Shown here: positions 38,101 through 49,698 of the stretch, piece by piece
How positions within the stretch are numbered: position 1 is the stretch's first letter
Layout of the letters: the number at the start of each line of letters is the position of its first letter
From: Coriolopsis trogii
Lineage: Eukaryota > Basidiomycota > Agaricomycetes > Polyporales > Polyporaceae
Direction: 5' to 3'
DNA: 64,000 nt
Assembly (NCBI GenBank): GCA_020543525.1
Contig: JAHYIO010000001.1
Span: forward strand, 806,001 to 870,000
Notes under the pieces: model-generated
What the model saw: the letters and a program-made list of their open reading frames with translations, nothing else
Databases searched by the model: none
What the model was told of the DNA's origin: nothing
Made by a program: the position numbers and the translations under genes

Positions 38101-40003
38101 CTCGTCCTCAGAATCATGTCAGAACCCGGGGCCGACTTGTGAGTTTCTGCTAAATATGCTCCGTGTGTATCTTCTGTTAACCCGGCCCGACTACTAGCGT
38201 GAAGCTTGTTCCCATGCTCATTCGACATTTCTCCACCGGTACGTTACGTGCGCTTTGCCACTTGCAGTGTCTCATAACTGACGCGCTGTGCACACATGCT
38301 CAAGCTTTGTCACTGGTAACAGCGCTTGAGTCAAAGCAAAACGCCGCCGTCGGCACAAAAGACATCTCGTGGTTATGGCGAACCGCCTACAACACTGCCG
38401 TGCAGGGATGCGCGGAATGGGAGAATGAGGAAGATAGTATCTCCGAACTATTCGACATTTCCAGGCAGGTAAGTCGGCGCGCGCCACTGGAACGGACTGC
38501 ATTCTCTCCTCCGTTCCGTCGCCGGCCGGCGTGGGCCACAATGGGGTCATCACATCACATCCACGCGCTCACATGCTTGGGGTTCTCAGATACTCGAATT
38601 GTACATCCGCTTCCCTGCGGTCGAGTCCGAGGCAGGGCTTCACGTGTTCCTGATTAATGCCTCCTTTGCGGGCGCCGCGGGAAGAGGTAAGAAGTGAACT
38701 GTGTTTCCTCTCCGCGTCCTGTCACCTCAAGAATTGCTTCCAGTGTTCGCATCTCGTCATCGGGCGCCAAGTGACACCGCCCAGGAGGTAGGCCACTTAC
38801 GCACCGGAAGACTATCTGCGCTCTGAAGACGACATCTATCCATGCGTAGACGGAACGCCAGAAGATGGTTGTGGAGGAGATCATCGCATGCAAGAATCGG
38901 ATCCAGAAGGTGCTCGGGAAGATGGATGTGCTAGGCGACGAAGATGTCGAACGCGCGCATTCGTTCCTCAACGTCCTGACCGTATTTGAGACGGAAATTG
39001 CATGTCAGTTGAAGACCTGGGGCCGCATTCTCGAAGTGATCGAGGTGAAATGACGACCATTTCGTCGGTCTCTGTTTAGGCTCTGACCGTGTTCCCCTCT
39101 TGACCTGCAGGAGTCGACTCGCACGCAGAAAGTGGACCTAGGGACGTTTGAGGCGATTACAGATATATTGGTAGGTCGTTCTGTTCGCTGTACGCAGTCA
39201 GATGACAACTCGGCACGCCGCTCTCCGCTGTCAGTGGGTTGAGAAAGATTGCCCTGTGGAAGGTACGGCAGATTTCCCGCCACCGCCGCAGGTTGAATAC
39301 GGAGTTGACATCGAACGGGAACCGCTGCTCGCACCTCGCGGCACAGTGCTATTCGCTGCACTAGAGGTGCGTTCACACTGCTTGCCTCGCCGCCGCCTGG
39401 GGCTAACGTGACCTCTTTTACCGGACCCTGCGCCTCCGCAGGCTATCTTACATGCAAGTCTCGACCGTGCCGTCCTATCAGTGGAGAAGTTCTCAAGATG
39501 GCTACGAGCGATATGCACCATTCTTCTGTCGCGCAATTCAACGGCCGATCGGACGAAAGCGATAGGATATGTCGAGCAGGCGGTCGGGGTGCTTCAGGAG
39601 CATGCCACAGAGGGCGACCCTCAGGTGCGTGCTGTTGCATGAATTGGGTCCGGGCTACTGGGTAAAATGCCTGAATATTCTCCCGAAGCTCTATCCTATG
39701 GACGAACGACATTGGCTGCTGGGCACCGCATACAATACTGGCATTGAGTGCCTGCAGTCCGTCACACGCTTCATTTCTTCTGCTCCATGCTCAGTTGACC
39801 TCTGCCGTTATCCGCAGTGCGTCACTGCTCGACGAGGCCAAGCGTTGGTTCGAGGCCTCCGCAACTATATGCAGCTATGTACCAGAGGGAGGTGTACGGT
39901 CGGAAAGGGTAGGGAATTCACCACGGTATCCACCTGACGCCGCTCATGGCTCTTGGTCCAGATCGCGAGAACATATGCGCAACTGCTCGAACGCTACCAG
40001 TAA
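35135..40003 (+). CDS. ZIP4: Meiosis protein SPO22/ZIP4-like, TPR-rich
   Basis: A gene with many short exons. The first joins are clear (35135..35198, 35266..35451, then from 35512) and the last codons end in AQLLERYQ before TAA at 40001. The conceptual protein is roughly 1,000 residues, nearly all helical repeats of the TPR/SPO22 type. Recognisable blocks are RLAGFRLIEAGMEHRPGIE, LRSLARAYFLSSSQDPENL, HQQLRWMRVAILKRRKAAH, FRSIINHMEFSENSVTDILQ and AAHQGLEDEAVPLF-type repeats later on. This order matches the fungal SPO22/ZIP4 family, a scaffold of the ZMM group that promotes class I crossovers and synaptonemal complex assembly in meiosis. An in-frame (AAGGAC)n microsatellite near 35385-35415 encodes a Lys-Asp run. 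I did not fix every internal intron. Confidence 0.8.
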
Positions 40004-40586
40004 ACTTCTTGCTCGATGCCTATCTCTGCTCCGCGGCTGCTGCTTGGTGGCTCTCTGAATCTCCTCCTGCTTGTCCGGCTCTCGCTGCTCCTCCTGACTA
40101 GCTCATCTGAGGCTTATTGCTCAACCGACACTGCCTGCATCTTTCACGGACTTATTTTGTTACAAAGAAAATTGTATGTTGTACTGATATGATGAATACC
40201 GGAATATATATTTGAATGGATGGGCGGCCCATGTGCGAGCATCGATTGGAGCACGACATGACTACGATTTTTAGATGTGACGCCATGGCAGGCTCCCATG
40301 CTTGATATTCATCTCCAGATACATTTGGTTCCGATGGCTTGTGAGGTAGACACAACACAAGCTCAGCAATAAAGGAGAGGATCAGCTGTGACGGCTCACC
40401 CGCTGGTCAGTCGTCGAGGGTGGTACGTACAACAACGAGCCGGGGTGTGGTTTGTGGCTAGTGACTTCGATTGCCAAAAAGGGCGACGTGCAGAAAGGCG
40501 GAGCGCCGGTCGGCCGTGACGTCCCGCCATTCCCTACCCCGCAGTGTACATCGCGCTCACTGTCCGCGCCATTGCTCTAGACAGTC
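40004..40586. other. Intergenic between ZIP4 and CUL4
   Basis: Holds the presumed 3' UTR of ZIP4 and the promoter of the cullin gene. I see no gene and no clear core promoter element. Confidence 0.4.
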
Positions 40587-43500
40587 ATGGCGGACGTCTT
40601 CACCCTGCTCAGTCTTCCCCAGACATCGAACGCATTCAGCGCGCTCTCCTCCCAGCCACAAGGCATCAGCATCTCGAGCACCAGAGACTCATCCCGGTCT
40701 GCCTCTCCCCCGCGCAAGATTGCCCGTCTGGATGGCGCATCTGATACTCACTCCGCTTCTGCCTCCAGTTCCCGTGCAGGAGTTTCTGAGCGTGCGGAAA
40801 GTAGGGGCCCCATAGTTCTGCGTGTGACTGGGCAACCCAGTGAGTGTCAGATCCCTCCGCTTTGCGATGTCGCTGAACGAGAGTCGCAGTCAAGCCAACC
40901 TCTGAATCTCTCAATCATGCGGATTATATCCTCCTCTGCCGGACCATCAAAATTCTCCTTGCTCCAAACGAGACTGTTGCCATACCTGCGACATACGAAC
41001 GGGTTTCCCGTGCTTGTCGTGCTGTCGTGAGCGAGGCCGGCAAAGGGGAAGGGCTGTACGACGTCGTCAAGATGGAACTCGAACGCTGCGTTGGCTCTTT
41101 GCAGAGAACGCTTGTTGACGACTTCAAGGACAAGGACAAGGTGGAATGGCTCATTCCGTTCACCGATGCTTGTGTATGGTTTGAGAAGCAAGTGGTCAGT
41201 CCCGTACTCCTTCTCCGTCCTTGCTGCTCCTAAGCATGTTCAATAGGGCCTCTTGCAATCATTGCTTGCCTACCTTGACACCTTGTACGTCTCCGAGAAG
41301 GCTGAGCTACCTGGTATCAAGTGCGCTCTTTCTTGCCATTGCTAACTGCTGTGCAAGGACCTGATGGAGGTTCTGGGATCCAGACGTCTTGCGCACACTA
41401 TGTTCATCCGGGCTGTGATCGGGAATGCGACAATACAACAGTCGATCGTGGACGGGTTGGCTACCTGGCTAGAGTGGGAGCGGAGCAACAGGTGAGTGCA
41501 ACATTGGTCTTGCACAGGATGTACCTATATAGCCAATCACTTCCGCTGCAGATCTCAGCACGAGCATCGCGAGCACATATCCCAGCTCGTGCGACACATG
41601 CAGTCCTTTGGACTCTACACCGACATGATCGAGTTGACGTATCTTAACCTTACACAAACTTTCTACACTAAGGAGTCCGCCGATCTCGTTCAAGGCGGCA
41701 AGAAACCCGCTACAGACTTCTTGTCTCATGTTCAGACCCGTATTCAAGAAGAAGACGGACGTGCTCAAGAGGTCTTATCGGATGTCAGCGTCGCGCTGGT
41801 GCGCGATACTACGCGGACTGCCCTGTTGAGCAACCGCTTACAGTGGCTGGCAAAGGACGGTTAGTGCAGTCTTACATCTCCATGCCCAGGGTAATCCCTG
41901 ACTTTATAGTCATATAGCTCTTCAAGTCTACTTTGACAAGCGAGAGCCAAAGCAACTCGAGACCATGTACTCTGACTTTGCAAAAGTGAGCGGACTCAAT
42001 GTGCTCCTGGCTGCCTTCAAAGCCCATATCCAGGTATTACATCTTCGCGCTTGTTGCTCGTCGCGTACTAATGCTAGCTATAGAAATCAGTCAAGGAAAT
42101 CGTCACGGATACCGCGCGCGATGAGGAAATGGTACCCCGCCTACTTGACCTGAAGAGCTTCGCAGATAAGCTTATCCAGGAAGTTTTCGTGGACGAGGTG
42201 TCTACTGCCACTTCAGATAACCATCCGGTTGCTTCTTCCTCTTCGACCGTACTTGCATCGTCGCGACCCCCAACGCGACCCAACCGTGACTTTGCCTACG
42301 GGCTCACTGATTCGTTCCAAGCCGGATTCAAAGCCCGCCGTAACAAACCCGCCGAAATGATTGCGAAGCATATGGACAAGGCCATGCGACGTGGACAGAA
42401 GGGAAGGGCAGACGAGGACTTTGCGGCCGAGCTGGATCAGGTGCTGGCGCTGTATCGGTTCACGGACGACATGGACGTTTTCCGCATGTTTTACCAGCGT
42501 GCGCTCGCCAAGCGACTGCTACTCGGGCGCAGTGCGAGTGACGACTTTGAGAAGGCTGTCTTGAAGAAATTGAAAGAACGTGAGTGCGATATCATATCCT
42601 AATCTAGACACGAATGTATGCGCAAGAACCCCGTCTGACAAGGGCATTGCAGAGTACGACCCCGAGTTTGGAATGGGTGATCATATGTTCAAGGACCTCG
42701 CTCTCTCTCGGGACCTCATGAAGGAGTTCATCGAGAAACAGGAGAGGCTTGGTGATGCCAGCCGGATACAGAAGATGAATGTGATGGTCCTACAACGGAG
42801 TTCATGGCCATTTGCTGCGCGCAAGACCGACATAGACCTTCCGCGCTGGGTATGTTGTTCTCCCTTCCCATGTTGAGGGCCACGACACTGACAATGGCGT
42901 CGCAAAGATGGCTGATGACTTGGGCACCTATCTCGATCACTACAACGGTAAACACAAGGGGCGGAAGCTAGATTGGGACCATGCGCTTGGCACAGCGACG
43001 TTGAAAGCTCGTTTCAAAGCCGGTACCAAGGAGCTGTCCGTCAGTCTCTATCAGGCAGTCATCCTGCTCTTATTCAACGAGAGCGACACGTATACGTATG
43101 AGGAGATCAAGGATGCAACCCGACTAGGTAAGGGCGCTTCAACGTTGTGTCTGGACCTCATAGGTCGCTCACGCATTGGCGTGGCTTGCAGACGATAGTG
43201 AACTGCAACGGACATTGCAGAGCTTGGCGTGCGGCAAGAAGAAAGTGCTGAAGAAGGTCCCGGCGGGAAAGGACGTGAATCCGACAGACAAATTCTACTT
43301 CAATGCTGACTTTACGGACGAGCGCGTGCACGTCCACATCAACTCGATCCAAGCGAAAGAGACGGTGCGTGGACGGCCAACCCGGCGGTTAGCGCCGCGA
43401 TGCCTTATGACTGTATGCTGATGGGTGAGCTCGTAGGCGGAGGAGACGAAGCGGACGCAGTCGTCTATCGAGCAGGACCGGAAGCACGCCCTCGATGCCG

Positions 43501-43691
43501 CTATAGTGCGGGTGATGAAGGCGAAGAAGGAGCTCACGTACGAGCAACTGAAGACTGCGACGATAGAGGCGGTGAGGCGACACTTTGTGCCCGAGGTGTC
43601 GATGATCAAGAAGCGGATAGAGGGCCTGGTAGAGCAGGAATATCTGCGGAGGGACGAGGATGACCTGAACCGTTACTTTTATGTCGCGTGA
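40587..43691 (+). CDS. CUL4: Cullin-4, scaffold of CRL4 ubiquitin ligase
   Basis: Multi-exon gene; the protein is somewhat under 800 residues. A Ser-rich N-terminal extension (about 80 residues) leads into cullin repeats: ADYILLCRTIKILL, MELERCVGSLQRTLVDDF, VLGSRRLAHTMFIRAVIGN and RQSQHEHREHISQLV-like sequence. The cullin homology domain follows with DDMDVFRMFYQRALAKRLLL, then the C-terminal winged-helix and neddylation region (AAIVRVMKAKKELTYEQL ... MIKKRIEGLVEQEYLRRD ... RYFYVA). The N-terminal LRVTGQPIKP block and C-terminal motif point to the CUL4 branch. It should bind a DDB1-type adaptor and the RING protein Rbx1. The first intron joins A|TC across 'gtgagtgtc...gtcgcag'. The stop codon lies inside a 41-bp tandem duplication. 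Confidence 0.88.
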
Positions 43692-43730
43692 GGGACGAGG
43701 ATGACCTGAACCGTTACTTTTATGTCGCGT
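43649..43730 (+). repeat. Perfect 41-bp tandem duplication over the CUL4 stop
   Basis: Bases 43649-43689 are repeated exactly at 43690-43730. The unit starts 'gagggacgaggatgacctg' and covers the last 13 sense codons of CUL4 plus the first base of the stop. The first copy ends in TGA (43689-43691), so translation stops there. The second copy continues into TAA (43730-43732) in a frame shifted by 41, so it lies in the 3' UTR. The perfect identity suggests a recent slippage event. Confidence 0.92.
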
Positions 43731-44178
43731 AAGGGTCGAGTAGCAGAATGTGTATGTTCGGATATGTATAATAGCCAGATATTCTGTGCGGAATGGCAGG
43801 GAGAAGCGTGTGCTGGGAAGCGGTCGCGATGGGCGCTGTGTGATGTAACGCGAGCAAGGGCGGAGGCGTGTCTGGATCCGGAAGTGCGTCTGGAGCGGGC
43901 GGTGGATTCGCGCGGGCGAGCATGGGGTATGTAGGCAGTCGCGGTAGGTCCGTTCGCGGTGGTGGAGGAATCGTACATGCTGATAGTAACTTGATAGTAA
44001 CGAACAGAGCTTGAGGAGGAGGAGGAGGAGGGAGGGACGCGGTCACGTGTGATGGGAGGACGGGAAAGGAAAGGGGAGAGAAGACGGGACGGTCCCTGTG
44101 ACCAGAACCTGGTCTCGCACCCGACTCGACAAGAACGATGCACTCCTCACCTCCTCCTCCTCTCTCTCCACCCTCATC
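43731..44178. other. Intergenic between CUL4 and the next gene
   Basis: About 450 bp holding the 3' UTR of CUL4 and the 5' flank of the next gene. Near 44010-44030 is a purine-rich 'gaggaggaggaggagg' run. I see no gene. Confidence 0.4.
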
Positions 44179-45577
44179 ATGTCCGCCCCCATCCCTCTCT
44201 CGCCCTCCTTCGTCTCCCTCTCGACCGCCGACGATCCCTCCAACCACGCTTGTCATGACCCTCCGACGCCCAAGGTCCGCTTCGACCACGCTTGTGTCCT
44301 AATCCCGGACGCTCTCCCAACCTCAAGGCTCCCTCGTCTCGTCACAAAATCCTACAGTCTGCCTCTCTGGAAGCGGAAAAGGGCCCCGTCCGTGGTCTCC
44401 GAGTCCGAGTCTGAGTCGTCCGATGATCATGTCGTCTTCAAAGTCTCCGTTCCAAGGTTAGTCTCCACCCCCGTCCCTCGATCACGGTTTATGGGAAAAG
44501 CACCGAGTGACGCTCCTGCGCGACAGCATCGTCACCAAGGCCCGCTCGCCCTCTCGTGGAGACGCCGCTCGCATGCCTCTCGTGTCCTGTCTCGTCCACG
44601 CAGACCCTTCTACCTCCTCTTCGCCACCGCGCGTCGGCCGCCCAAGACGTGCTTCTCTACCTGCGCCCGTCCATCCGGATGCAGTGACGGTGCCCCTCCG
44701 CCCGTGCTGTTCCCAGTGTTACCCATCTATCGACAACTGCATGAAGGAAGGCGACCACTGGAAGGTCCACTTTTCCCGTGGTGCTCTTCGCCGCCGCAAG
44801 TCAGTCTCGGATGTCCGCACTCCGTCGCATGCGCGCCATTGTGTCCGCGACGCCATGCCTGGCTTCGACGCTATCGTGGCCGTCGACGAAGTCGAACGGC
44901 GCCGAAAGTCGACCGAAATCGACCCGCTCACGGCACTCACGCTGGCCATGTCGAGCACTTCGGTGGCCACGAGTTCAGGGTCGGAAGAGATCCCGCTCCG
45001 TCGCGCTCTCTCCTTGCCTGATGCGGTACATCCAAGGCGCGCGAAGCTGATTCCAGACGTCCATCCATCCGCTCTGTCACCGCCCATCCTGGAAGAAGAC
45101 GAGCTCCGACCGTCCCCTCGCAGGACGCCTATCGCGAGTCCGCTCGGGTCGACAACGAACCTTCCGTCGCTGCGCACCACGACCCCCTTGAGCGGCGCCG
45201 ATATGGACAAGTCGACTGCAGACTATACACCGGCTACGGTGTGTTCTTACTTCGAGAACACTCCATTGCTCGAGTTGGACAGCATTCTATCGTCTTCCCC
45301 TCCCACCGTGTCAAGACCGGTACCCACTCCGGAAAGAGAGACGGAGTCGTCGTACTTTCCCGCCATCTACTCAAGTCATCCGCGCGGCATATCGCTAGAG
45401 TCACCTTCCTCCTCGGCGTCGTCTTCACCCATCCTCAGCCACGCGCACTCGCGGTCGACGTCCGCGCTGGAATCACCGGGCGGAACGCGTAAGAAGTCAT
45501 TCCAGGGCATCTTGCGGGCGTCGACGCAGGTGTTCAAAGGTCTGAGCGGGATAAGCGGCGTCCCGGTGGGCATGTAG
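44179..45577 (+). CDS. Serine/proline-rich protein of unknown function
   Basis: Two exons are likely. The first starts at 44179 (MSAPIPLSPSFVSLSTADD) and runs to about 44460 with a basic/acidic stretch (LWKRKRAPSVVSESESESSD). The second continues from about 44503 (HRVTLLRDSIVTKARSP) to TAG at 45577. The reading shows no known domain. It contains a short cysteine pair (LRPCCSQCYPSIDNC), Arg-Arg-Lys-Ser phosphosite-like motifs, a repeated pattern of Ser-Pro and Thr-Pro sites, and a conserved-looking C-terminus KKSFQGILRASTQVFKGLSG. It is probably a disordered, phosphorylated regulatory protein. The junction is uncertain: the frame works with donor GTCTCC (44461), while the better GTTAGT donor at 44457 does not keep the frame. 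Confidence 0.65.
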
Positions 45578-45788
45578 CGCGCGGTCGCGGTGCAGCCAGT
45601 GTCCCGAGCTCGAGTGGTTTTCTTGTTCTCCTTGTTTCGCGCGTCCTCTTGGTTGACATCGTCACCCTACTGCATTGTACACCATCACCGCATCATGTCT
45701 CCGTTTCTTGCTTTGGTTTGCTTGTGCTAAATTCAAATCTATGGGATCGTGTATGTTTTGCTAGTGCCGCTAGGATCTATATGTACGA
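45578..45788. other. Shared 3' region of two convergent genes
   Basis: Noncoding sequence between the serine-rich protein (+) and the unresolved minus-strand gene. I see nothing else. Confidence 0.4.
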
Positions 45789-45921
45789 TTACACCAATGC
45801 TTCTTGAATCTTCTTGATAACGTCGTACACGGGCCGTTCTGGCCAGAGCGTGTGTATTTCCGTCTGACCGCCGCGAATTGCCAAGAGTCGTCGGTGGTGT
45901 GAGGCACGCGCGGTGACCGAC
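45789..45921 (-). CDS. Last exon of an unresolved minus-strand gene
   Basis: The minus strand carries a strongly protein-like 3' end: SVTARASHHRRLLAIRGG, then QTEIHTLWPERPVYDVIKKI and QEALV, then TAA at 45791..45789. It follows a plausible acceptor (ACCCCAG, ending at 45922). I could not connect it with confidence to upstream exons. Minus-strand frames at about 46100-46420 and 46793-46993 (the latter with a hydrophobic AAILVGTILASATRSF) are candidates. No family recognised. Confidence 0.4.
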
Positions 45922-48046
45922 CTGGGGTTGGACGTTCTATGCCCGAGGCCAATCCAAGGGTGCCACCATCAGCGGTCTCCGGAGTCTGGAAAGGGTAAGG
46001 ACGGACAGGCAATGGGCCCTGTGGTGGCGTTCAGTCGAGGAGGTCGGCGACGCTCAATGGGGGACCTCCCGATCTCACACTTGGTTCATTGGGCACTAGA
46101 GGCGCATCAAACGCCAGACACTCTTTCTTTCGAAGAGTCGGGACCGCAGCTGGCCAGCGGGTTGTCGGGACCCCGGGGCCGAGAGACGTTGAGATGGATC
46201 ACGACACGTGACCACTTTGCGTGTGGGACTCGCGCAGATGCACGTCGGCCGCGGATGGGAGTGAGGTGCGCAGTGTATGTCAAAGTCCCAGTTAGGATTG
46301 GTGAAGTACGAAGTCGAGCGAGATGTCGTGTTCTGGACATGGACATGGATCGGACATGTGGGAGGCGCCGATGATCTGGTGGTGGATCGGAAGTGTGCGA
46401 GGGATGGCATAGCCACTGGTTCATTTCGCGACTGCAGGGACGAGGGTCAGATTCACATGCCGAGCGCAGACAGCTGATTCTGGATCGACTTATTGAAGCC
46501 TGCGTGAAGAGAGTTGGAGGGACGTACTACGACCGAGAGAGTCGGAGCTGGACGCGTCGGCATCTTCGTGACTGTGAGCGATCATGCACGACAGCATTCG
46601 AGCTGGAGCTGGGTGACAGGAGAATACTGCGAGGAGAACCGAGCCCACGACCGCGTCCTGATTGGGACTGTGCTTGACTCGTTCGCTGTCGCATTTAGTG
46701 CCGAACGGAACGACGGCTGTTCATCATATCAGCATACGCCTACCACAGGGAGCGTCCGTCCGAAACCCACCTCCCGTCATTTGTCCTTTACATCACCTAA
46801 ATATACCGTGTCGCCGGCCGTAGAGAAGCCTGATCGCTAGCGATATTGATTCGGCAACAAGGGTACCTACACGCACCGTCAGAACGTATATTCCTTGTCC
46901 AATCCTCCCGAGCTCGCCATCGTAAAATGACCTTGTTGCGCTGGCGAGAATCGTTCCGACCAGGATGGCAGCGAGGGTAGACAGCCCTTGCACTCACGAC
47001 CGCTGCGCTGCATATGGATGTCATGTCGCGTCCACAGCCGGAGAGATTGGGAGGGCGCCCCGGACCGATCGGTAAAGAGGGCGTGTGGCTCTGCTCCTAT
47101 GTGCTAATACTTTGCGTCAAAGCGGCGTGCCAGCGAGATCATCATCCGGACAGACTGTTTGCCGCTAATTGTGCGTGATCACAACATATGGGTGGCCTGC
47201 GAAAGATCAGAGTGGGCCCGTATAGCCTGTATGCGAAGTGAAAGACGAGAAGCACACATTCTGTGTGCGGTTAGACGTGAGAACGACAACGAGATGATGA
47301 GCGACGGGTCGCCTCTTCGCGACGAAAAACGTGGTGGACTGGGAGCTGTTTCGCAAGTCGCTCCGTTGGCGGCCGTTGAGTATGCCGACGCAAGTATGAT
47401 CCAGTTCAGCGAGGGCAGGCACGAAGCGATGGTCTGGGCGAATAACTGTCACCATCACGGCTAGGCAAAAGCCTGTATGCGAACAGATCGCGCACGATTC
47501 GATCGGAGGCGTCGACGGTCGATTCAGGGACGCACTCCCTTGCATTCGAACCGCGCCTGTCGGAGGCTGTATTCTGAGGCGGGGGCGGGCCTGTAGGCCT
47601 GTTGTCGATTGGAACTCCGAGGACGGAGCGAGAGAGGGAGAGGCGCTGGGTGGGGAAATTGGACGCGGGGCTAGGCGGGGGGAGTATTGAACCGAGTCGA
47701 CTCTGACTTGAGTGCGAGGCCAACGACTGCTGCCAACGACGCGCCTCGGGCGTATACTTATCTCTTTACGTTCCCCTTCCCCGCCTTTTCCTCTCTGCCC
47801 TCCCCATCGCCGCCAGGTCGTCGCTCGTTCCCTGTACGTCCGCGCCCACCCTTCGCTCAGCACCGCCGTGACACTGACAGTCCCGTCTTCTCTTGTTCCC
47901 ATCATCGCCCGCCCACCTGGTCTTCTCCCAAAGCTTCTCCCCTTCGGCCTCGCAGCCCCACCCTCCCCGCCTCTCTCCTCTCACTTTCTCCTTCCCTCCT
48001 CTGGCGTGCATTTCCTTCTTCACTTCCCCATTCCTGATTTACAGCC
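45922..48046. other. Unresolved region upstream of the G-alpha gene
   Basis: It may contain more exons of the minus-strand gene ending at 45789, but I could not assemble them. The last 300 bp are very pyrimidine-rich (CT runs near 47770-48040), typical of the 5' leader of a highly expressed fungal gene, and probably belong to the G-alpha transcript. Confidence 0.35.
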
Positions 48047-49698
48047 ATGGGTGCCTGTATGTCCTCGGGTCCGGTCGACATTAGCGAGGAGGATAAGAGG
48101 CTACACAGAGAGGCTGAAAAGAGCCTGAAGGAGGTCCGTCCTCATTTCGTCTCGTACAGACTTCCCCTCACTCGCTTGCACGCATACAGGCAAAGCTCAA
48201 GATGCAGAAGCAAGTCAAGGTGCGTTTTCTCCCGTCGCATACCCTCCGCTGCGTTCCTGAACGGACGCCAGGTCCTCCTCCTCGGCTCCGGAGACTCTGG
48301 CAAGTCTACCATTCTCAAGCAGATGCGCCTCATCCACCGCGTCCCATTCTCTTCACAAGAGATCGAGTCCTACCGTCAGCTCGTCTTCAACAACCTTACC
48401 CATGGTATTAAATACGTCATTGACGCCATGGAGGACATGGAACTCGACGTCCTCGACGAGAACCGTTCCCTCGTGGCCATGATCGAGGATGCTTCAGACA
48501 TCAAGGATGGAGAGCCCTACCCGATAGAGTACCTCGACGTCCTCAAGAAGCTCTGGGCAGACCCTCACATCCAGACTGCAATCTCTCGCGGTAACGAGGC
48601 TGCCCTGCCAGAGAAGTGAGTGCTTCGTTGCTGTCCTGTACACTGTGGTTGACGACTCTTCCCCTGCCAGCCTTTCCTACTACTTCACAGATCTCGACCG
48701 GTTATTTGAGCCCACATATGTTCCTAACGAGCAGGATATCGTTCATGCTCGTGCACGGACAATCGGCATTACGGAGACCGTGTTCACGCTCCGTGATCAC
48801 GAGATGCTCATGGTCGACGTCGGTGGTCAGAAGAGCGAGCGGCGGAAGTGGATTCACTGTTTCCAGGATGTGACGAGTATATTGTTCTTGGTCAGCTTGA
48901 GCGGTTACGACCAATGTCTGGTCGAGGACAAGGACGCCGTATGTACCTCTGTGGAGTCGTCGTCTCCCACTACGCAGTCACTGAACGTTCGATCAGAACC
49001 AAATGCAAGATGCGATGACCATCTGGGATTCGATATGTCATTCACAATGGTTCAAGCAAACCTCGATCGTCCGTGTTCTTCCATCCCATGTTCCCGCTCC
49101 TTCATCGCTCATCGTCCCATTCAGATCCTGTTCCTGAACAAAAATGACCTGTTCGAGAACAAGGTGGTGAACTCCGACATTAAGAACTTCTTCCCAGTAC
49201 GCATCCTGTCACGGCATCACTGACCTGGCGCTGATCGGCTTCTCCAGGATTACGACGGTGAAGCAGGCGATGCCAAGGCTGGACGGGAATACTTCAAGAG
49301 ACGATTCGCAAGGCTCGCGCAGAAGGCGAACGCCAAGGAGAGGGAGATTTACATCCAGTAAGTTTCAACGCGTGCAAGAATCTTCCCATGCTCTCGCCCG
49401 CGGGACGACCCTGACACACCAATGCTATCCTACAGCACGACGACCGCTACGGACACGGCCATGCTTCGAGTAGTCATGGCCGCAGTAGAAGGTGCGTGAT
49501 CACTCTGTCTTCACACGAGTTTGCTAACCGAACTTTTTGCAGAGTGAGTCTTCCCTTTTCTTTGACACGTCCCCGCCACGCTTTTGCTATTCCGTGAATC
49601 CGCCCTGCTCGTTCCAACGCAATGGTGCGCTTACGGTCGCGCGGTCTTCCTTCAGCATCATCCTCAGAAACAGCCTTGAAACGGCAGCATTGATCTAA
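48047..49698 (+). CDS. Heterotrimeric G-protein alpha subunit
   Basis: Exons 48047..48133, 48190..48219, 48272..48615, 48671..48938, 48997..49068, 49125..49196, 49248..49357, 49436..49491, a single base at 49543, and 49656..49698 add up to 360 residues. The N-terminus MGACMSS has the Gly2 myristoylation and Cys4 palmitoylation sites. The nucleotide-binding motifs are all present: P-loop GSGDSGKST, switch I region ARTIGITETVF with the catalytic Arg, switch II DVGGQKSERRKW, NKND and TTATDT. The C-terminus RNSLETAALI lacks the Cys at -4 used by pertussis toxin. G-alpha subunits relay signals from 7-TM receptors at the plasma membrane in mating and nutrient sensing. The single-base exon is needed to rebuild the conserved Asp (AVED-IIL); otherwise the frame ends early. 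Confidence 0.92.
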
